The notes under the pieces: generated by a model
Seen by the model: the letters and a program-made list of their open reading frames with translations, nothing else
Told to the model about the DNA's origin: nothing
Database searches by the model: none
In this document: positions 53,201-59,200 of the stretch, piece after piece
Position numbering within the stretch: position 1 is the stretch's first letter
Layout of the letters: the number at the start of each line of letters is the position of its first letter
DNA from: Siphonodentalium dalli
Lineage: Eukaryota > Mollusca > Scaphopoda > Gadilida > Siphonodentaliidae
Length of the DNA stretch: 64,000 nucleotides
Direction of reading: 5' to 3'
Assembly (NCBI GenBank): GCA_032622095.1
Contig: CP136061.1
Location: 89,706,983-89,770,982 of the forward strand
Made by a program: the position numbers and the translations under genes

Positions 53201-56200
53201 GAATGTGGTCATTTCCACACTTCTGGTTTGTCACTAATCAATTCAAGTATGTTTTGTATCCATGCTAGGAAACAGGAATGGTGGCTCGACTGTCATTTCT
53301 ATTCACAGTTGCTTCACTCGATTTTGATAATCTGTTTCTTCTCGTCGTGATATGGCTTTATTGCTAAAACGACGTTAAACCCCAATCAATCAATCAATCG
53401 ACTTTCGGCATATACATTGTTTATGTAAAGCATATTTTGAGCTACACTTTATGTATTGGGTTTTATGGTGCCAAAGATGTATTTATACGTTCTGCTCAGC
53501 ACCCTTACACAGAATCCTTTAAAGGTACTCAATCTGATCAGGCGGGTCCCCATATCAAGATACAACAACAACAACAACATTTCTTCAAAATACGCTTTAG
53601 TTATCAGAATCAATTAACTGCAACAAAATAATGCTAACCACTGTCAACAATGGTATCAAATTTCACAAAACATGTTATTTATCAGCATTTTGTTCAACGA
53701 AATATGTCCGTATTATCACTTGAGTATCACAAAATTTGGCCGTATTACCACTTGATTTTAGAGTTATCCATCCTAATCCGCAATTTTATTCCGAGACCTT
53801 TGGTTTGAAGGCTGTTTTCTGGGCCACAAATAATTTCTTGAGAAATAACGAACTTCAAAAATTTATATCTGATCACTCTGAGCTTTGATGGGTGGGTTCC
53901 ATGACTCGTATCAAATATATTTTACCCCCAAAGCCAAAGAAATAGTCAATTGGGAGCGTTAATTCAGATAATGCATCTTTATAGTGATATTATGTACTTT
54001 TTTGATCGCCATATGCTATTAACCCTTTATTTACTGAATGGATTCTCCCGTCAGTTATAAAAGTATACATTGGAATGATATATTATTTATTTAGAGGGGT
54101 GTGCAGATAATAAAAGTTGATGACAGACATAAAAAACAGATAATACAAGAGCATAATGATTCATATTCATTGGTGGGAAATGTTCAGATGATAAGTTCAA
54201 TAAATACGATAGAGATGGGCGGTACTCGGTATTTATTACATGATCCTACCCTTATTCCATTCAATAAACCCATTCTATAAATTGTGATATTAAACGTTCG
54301 TTTAATAACAGGAAATAGTGCCAGGTAGCCTTTGACTTCCGGTTTGTCATCTGTTAACACTCCGTACGCTATGTCTCAAAACACTATGGCTTCCAATATT
54401 TTTCTAACAAACTATCATGAATGAAAAGTTTGAAAAGTTATGTCATTAACTATACGCCATTGAATGCGCCAAAGAGTCTTTAGTTATAGGGACTATTTCT
54501 TTACGCGGGCAAACAACGAATAGTTACGTGAAACGTCATCGCATGCCTTATAGAAGCTGATGTTACTATCATGTTAGTTTCGTGTCCCATTTGTTGATTT
54601 AAGTATGTTTTGTCGATGTTTTGAATCATGTAATAAATAGAATCTTCAACTCGTCCCCATTTTATAGCGGAAATGACAAAACTCGTCCAGTAAATTAGGT
54701 CTGGACCTCGCCAAAGGCTCGGTCCAGACCTAATTTACTGGACTCGTTTTGTAAATTCCGCTATAAACTGGGAACTCGTTGTAGATCCTCTATTTACCAT
54801 GCGGTATCGGTATCAGTGTAATACCGATTTACCGTACCGAATCAAAACTAAAAATACCGAATTTTCGGTATTGAAATTATTGATGTGTTGCCAACTTGTG
54901 TGTCTTCGTATTGAGTAAAGTTTCTCAGTAAACAGTTTTGATTCGGTACTTTAATTAAAATTAATCTCAGAATTATACAAATCCATCAGACCATCACAAA
55001 GAACCCGACTGGTAAAAAGCATCCACTTGATAAGAACTCAGCTGACTGTGGCCTGTTATCAGTTTGACAGGCCTTGTGCTCACAGATGGCTGACCTAGTT
55101 ACGGGCCTAACAATCAATGCAGTTGTTAGAATAGATACACACTACACAGTGTATCAAAGAAGCTGTGCTGTAATGTATTGCTACATTGTAACGTCGTCAA
55201 TGCCACACTGACTGTCACTGTGTAATACTCAGGCGGTGGCAGTCCGTATAGCACGTGGCTTTGGCGACTTCAAAGACACCGACAATGCAAGCGGCATAAA
55301 CAGAAATAAGGCCGATTTCATTTATACAGTGAATCAGAATCTACTTTCACTTTCTAAAAATAGAACAGATCCATCAATTGATTAAATTCTAAGATTTATT
55401 TCGCGTTGCGACTATTGATAGAGATTTGTGAATTGTGATCACTGATTACTACTCACAATTCTATTCATGTGACGAAATTGACACGTATTGATATTGTATC
55501 CATGCAATGATGCAATCTCTTATTCTTTTCAAAAGCGGTGCGACGGTGTGCATGTAAATCATCAAAGAGATGTGTGAATATCACTTAATTGAATAATTGT
55601 GTAGGTCATTGTTTTGCCTCATTTAGCTGTTGTCACGATTGTAGTAAATCCGTGGGCATATATACATGTATATGTTCAGTTAAAAACTTGAATTACCAAA
55701 ATTTACCGGGAATCTCTACTCTGGTTTTATAATTTAATAGCATTACCGTACCGATACCGCGGTAAATCAACGAAAATTTACCAATACCGATACCGAGCTT
55801 GAAATTTCAATACCACCCATCTCTAAAATACGACTCCGTCTCTTCACTTTTCATCTGCATAGTTAGTTAGTTAGTTTTAAACATATACATCATGAGTGAG
55901 ATTGGTGTCAATGCTTAATAATTTTATGCATTGTAAAGTTACAGCACTTCCACATGGAAGTAGTGTAGTCAAAGGAAATCTGGGCCATACATATTCCCCA
56001 CATGATATAATTATAGACAATATCACATGAATTGTATGCTAGTAAATGTTATTGTCCCTAGTTACGGGCCTTTTTGTAAGGCCTCATTTAGCTATTGTCA
56101 CGAATGTAGTAAATCCGTGGGCATATATACATGTATATGTTCAGTTAAAAACTTGAATTACCAAAATTTACCGGGAATCTCTACTCTGGTTTTGTAATTT

Positions 56201-59200
56201 AATAGCAATACCGATTACCGTACCGATACCGCGGTAAATCGATGAAAATTTACCAATACCGATACCGAGCTTGAAATTTCAATACCGCCCATCTCTAAAA
56301 TACGACTCCGTCTCTTCACTTTTCATCTGCATAATTAGTTAGTTAGTTTTAAACATATACATCATGAGTGAGATTGGTGTCAATGCTTAATAATTTTATA
56401 CATTGTAAAGTTACAGCATTTCCACATGGAAGTAGTGTAGTCAAAGGAAATCTGGGCCATACATATTCCCCACATGATATAATTATAGACAATATCACAT
56501 GAATTGTATGCTAGTAAATGTTATTGTCCCTAGTTACGGGCCTTTTTGTAAGGCCTCATTTAGCTATTGTCACGAATGTAGTAAATCCGTGGGCATATAT
56601 ACATGTATATGTTCAGTTAAAAACTTGAATTACCAAAATTTACCGGGAATCTCTACTCTGGTTTTGTAATTTAATAGCAATACCGATTACCGTACCGATA
56701 CCGCGGTAAATCGATGAAAATTTACCGATACCGATACCGAGCTTGAAATTTCAATACCGCCCATCTCTAAAATACGACTCCGTCTCTTCACTTTTCATCT
56801 GCATAATTAGTTAGTTAGTTTTAAACATATACATCATGAGTGAGATTGGTGTCAATGCTTAATAATTTTATACATTCATTGTAAAGTTACAGCACTTCCA
56901 CATGGAAGTAGTGTAGTCAAAGGAAATCTGGGCTATACATATTCCCCACATGATATAATTATAGACAATATCACATGAATTGTATGCTAGTAAATGTTAT
57001 TGTCCCTCGAAAAAAAAAAATTCGGGGGACTATAGAAACGGGCTCCATCCGTCTAGCAGCCGTTCATCCGTCCGTCACACTTTTGAGTACCTTCATGGTG
57101 TAATCATCTCCTCCTACAGATTTCATCCCAGAGATTTGAAACTTCAGAATATTGTTGCCGATATATTGAAGATGAGCAACATGTATATAGATGACAGAAA
57201 AATTATTTTTTGACGGGAGTTATTAACCCTTTTCGACTTTTCAACTATCAAAATTTCAACATTTTTTTTAATTCCTTTAACAAAGCGGCATCGACTTGCC
57301 ACATTTTCGGTGGACACTGTGGTCAGCTGACCTTTATCTTTATAATGACATAATATTAATGACAGTTTTGCTGTAGTTTGATCAGAACATGCTCTGATAC
57401 TCAACAGTATAATAAGCTGACAGATTCCCGTTTAACGCATGAGTGGTGACAAACAGACGCAGTATGAGCGACCTTGCTCAAGGGTTACAACATGGCACGG
57501 GATTTGAAACGGCGAACAATCCTACAATGCACTTCGCTCAAAGCAGCCAAGCCACTGCTGTGTGAAGACTCACAATAGACCAGCTAGTCGCTGCTAACTC
57601 GTATCGTGTTTACAGCGAACACAAGTCGGACACGCTAACCACTGGACCACGGAGCTCCACATTCAGGGTTCGCGCTGCCACTTGCCAAATTTACCAATGG
57701 CAAAAATAATTCACATTTGGCAAAAATAATTCACATTTGGCAAAAAATATTTTCATTTGGCAAGTCACTTTTTATACGCCCGTTTGAAAAAACAGCCGTA
57801 TTATAGTATTGGTCTGTCGAGCCGTCCGTCCAGGCGTCCGGGCGTCCGTTAACCTGGTTTCCGGATGATAACTTTAGTTAGAGTGAACCAAATTTAATAA
57901 AATTTGGTATGTGGGTTTATTAGCCGAAAAGTAAGTTCAAGTTCGAATTTGGGTTCCGCCCGCTAATTTTCACCGGAGTTATGCCCCTTATTTGACGTTT
58001 TTTTTACTTAGAAAATCCTTGAAATTTGTCGTCCGGATGATAACTTTAGTATATTTATCGGAATGAATCCAAATTTGGTATATAGAGGATCTCACATGAG
58101 TTCCTATTTTATACGGAATTTATCAACCGAGTTCACTAAATTCGATTTGAGCCGAGGTTTACCGAGGCTCAAATAGAATTTAGTGGACGAGGTTGATAAA
58201 TTACGTATAAAATAGGACGAGTGTGAGATACCTTTTATCACATGATCAAATAAACCCGAAGCAACGCGAAATATTCATCGAAAACAACAATCATAAACTA
58301 TAGCGATCGCAAGTTATTTGAAGAACGCCGTGACGTCATCGCACGCGCTGATATTAAACGTGTCTATTACCGATAATTATGAAACTGCTTTTATGGCCAA
58401 ATTATGTGATAAATTACTTTCTCCCACCAAAACACAGGTCAAGTTCGAACTTGGGTTCTGTCTGTTATGCCTTTTTTGACTCAGAAAATTCAGTTTTTTA
58501 TGCCCCCGACTTGAAGTAGGCGGGTATATAGTCGACGTCTCCGTCCGTACGTACGTCCGTACGTCTGTACATCCGTCTGTCCAAACATTTTGCATTATTG
58601 TTCAGCAGATTTAGCTGATATTTGGTATGGTGATAGAGCAGCACGGGGGAAGAGCTACATGCATAGCGCGGGTTTCGTCCACCCATTTTCACCAGAGTTA
58701 TGGCCCTTTTTTACTTAGAAAATTCAATTTATTCCGTCCATACAAACATTTTGCATTATTGTCCAGCAACCGCTGGGCAGATTTAGCTGATATTTGGTAT
58801 GGTGATAGAGCAGCATGGAGGAACAGCTACATGCATAGCGCGGGTTTCATCCACCAATTTTCACTAGAGTTATGGCCCTTTTTTTACTTAGAAAATTCAA
58901 TTTTTTTCTGTTTTTTTTGGGGTTTCCAAATGATAGCGCAAGCTTTGGTGGTACGATTGCAAATCCCGTATTTTTGTGGATCAGTTATATGAAAATACAT
59001 GTCAAGTGTGAATTTGGGTATGATCTGATGATTTTTGCCAGAGTTATGGCCCTTTTTTTTCAACTTAGAAAATTAGAATTTTTGCTTGTTTTTGGGTTTC
59101 CGGATCGCTTGTTTTTCGGTTTCTGGAATTTCTAGTACGAACTTCTTTTGGAATGGTCATATAGACCTCCTCGGATATCCGCTGTTTCGTCCATGCTTAA

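Larger units (their letters stand above)
52806..53932. mobile_element. inverted-repeat structure around the duplicate exon 9
   Basis: Left arm 52806-53186 and right arm 53518-53932 are reverse complements: 'gggggtaaaaaatatttgat', 'aacccacccatcaatgctca', 'gtgatcagatatcaattttt', 'atgctgataaataacagg', 'gttgttgttgttgg'. The loop (53187-53517) holds a SINE-like tail and the duplicated exon. Confidence 0.8.

Noticed and set aside
57485-57656. Functional tRNA gene on the minus strand
   Set aside because: A-box-like and B-box-like words are present but too far apart and no cloverleaf can be drawn; kept as a tRNA-like relic.
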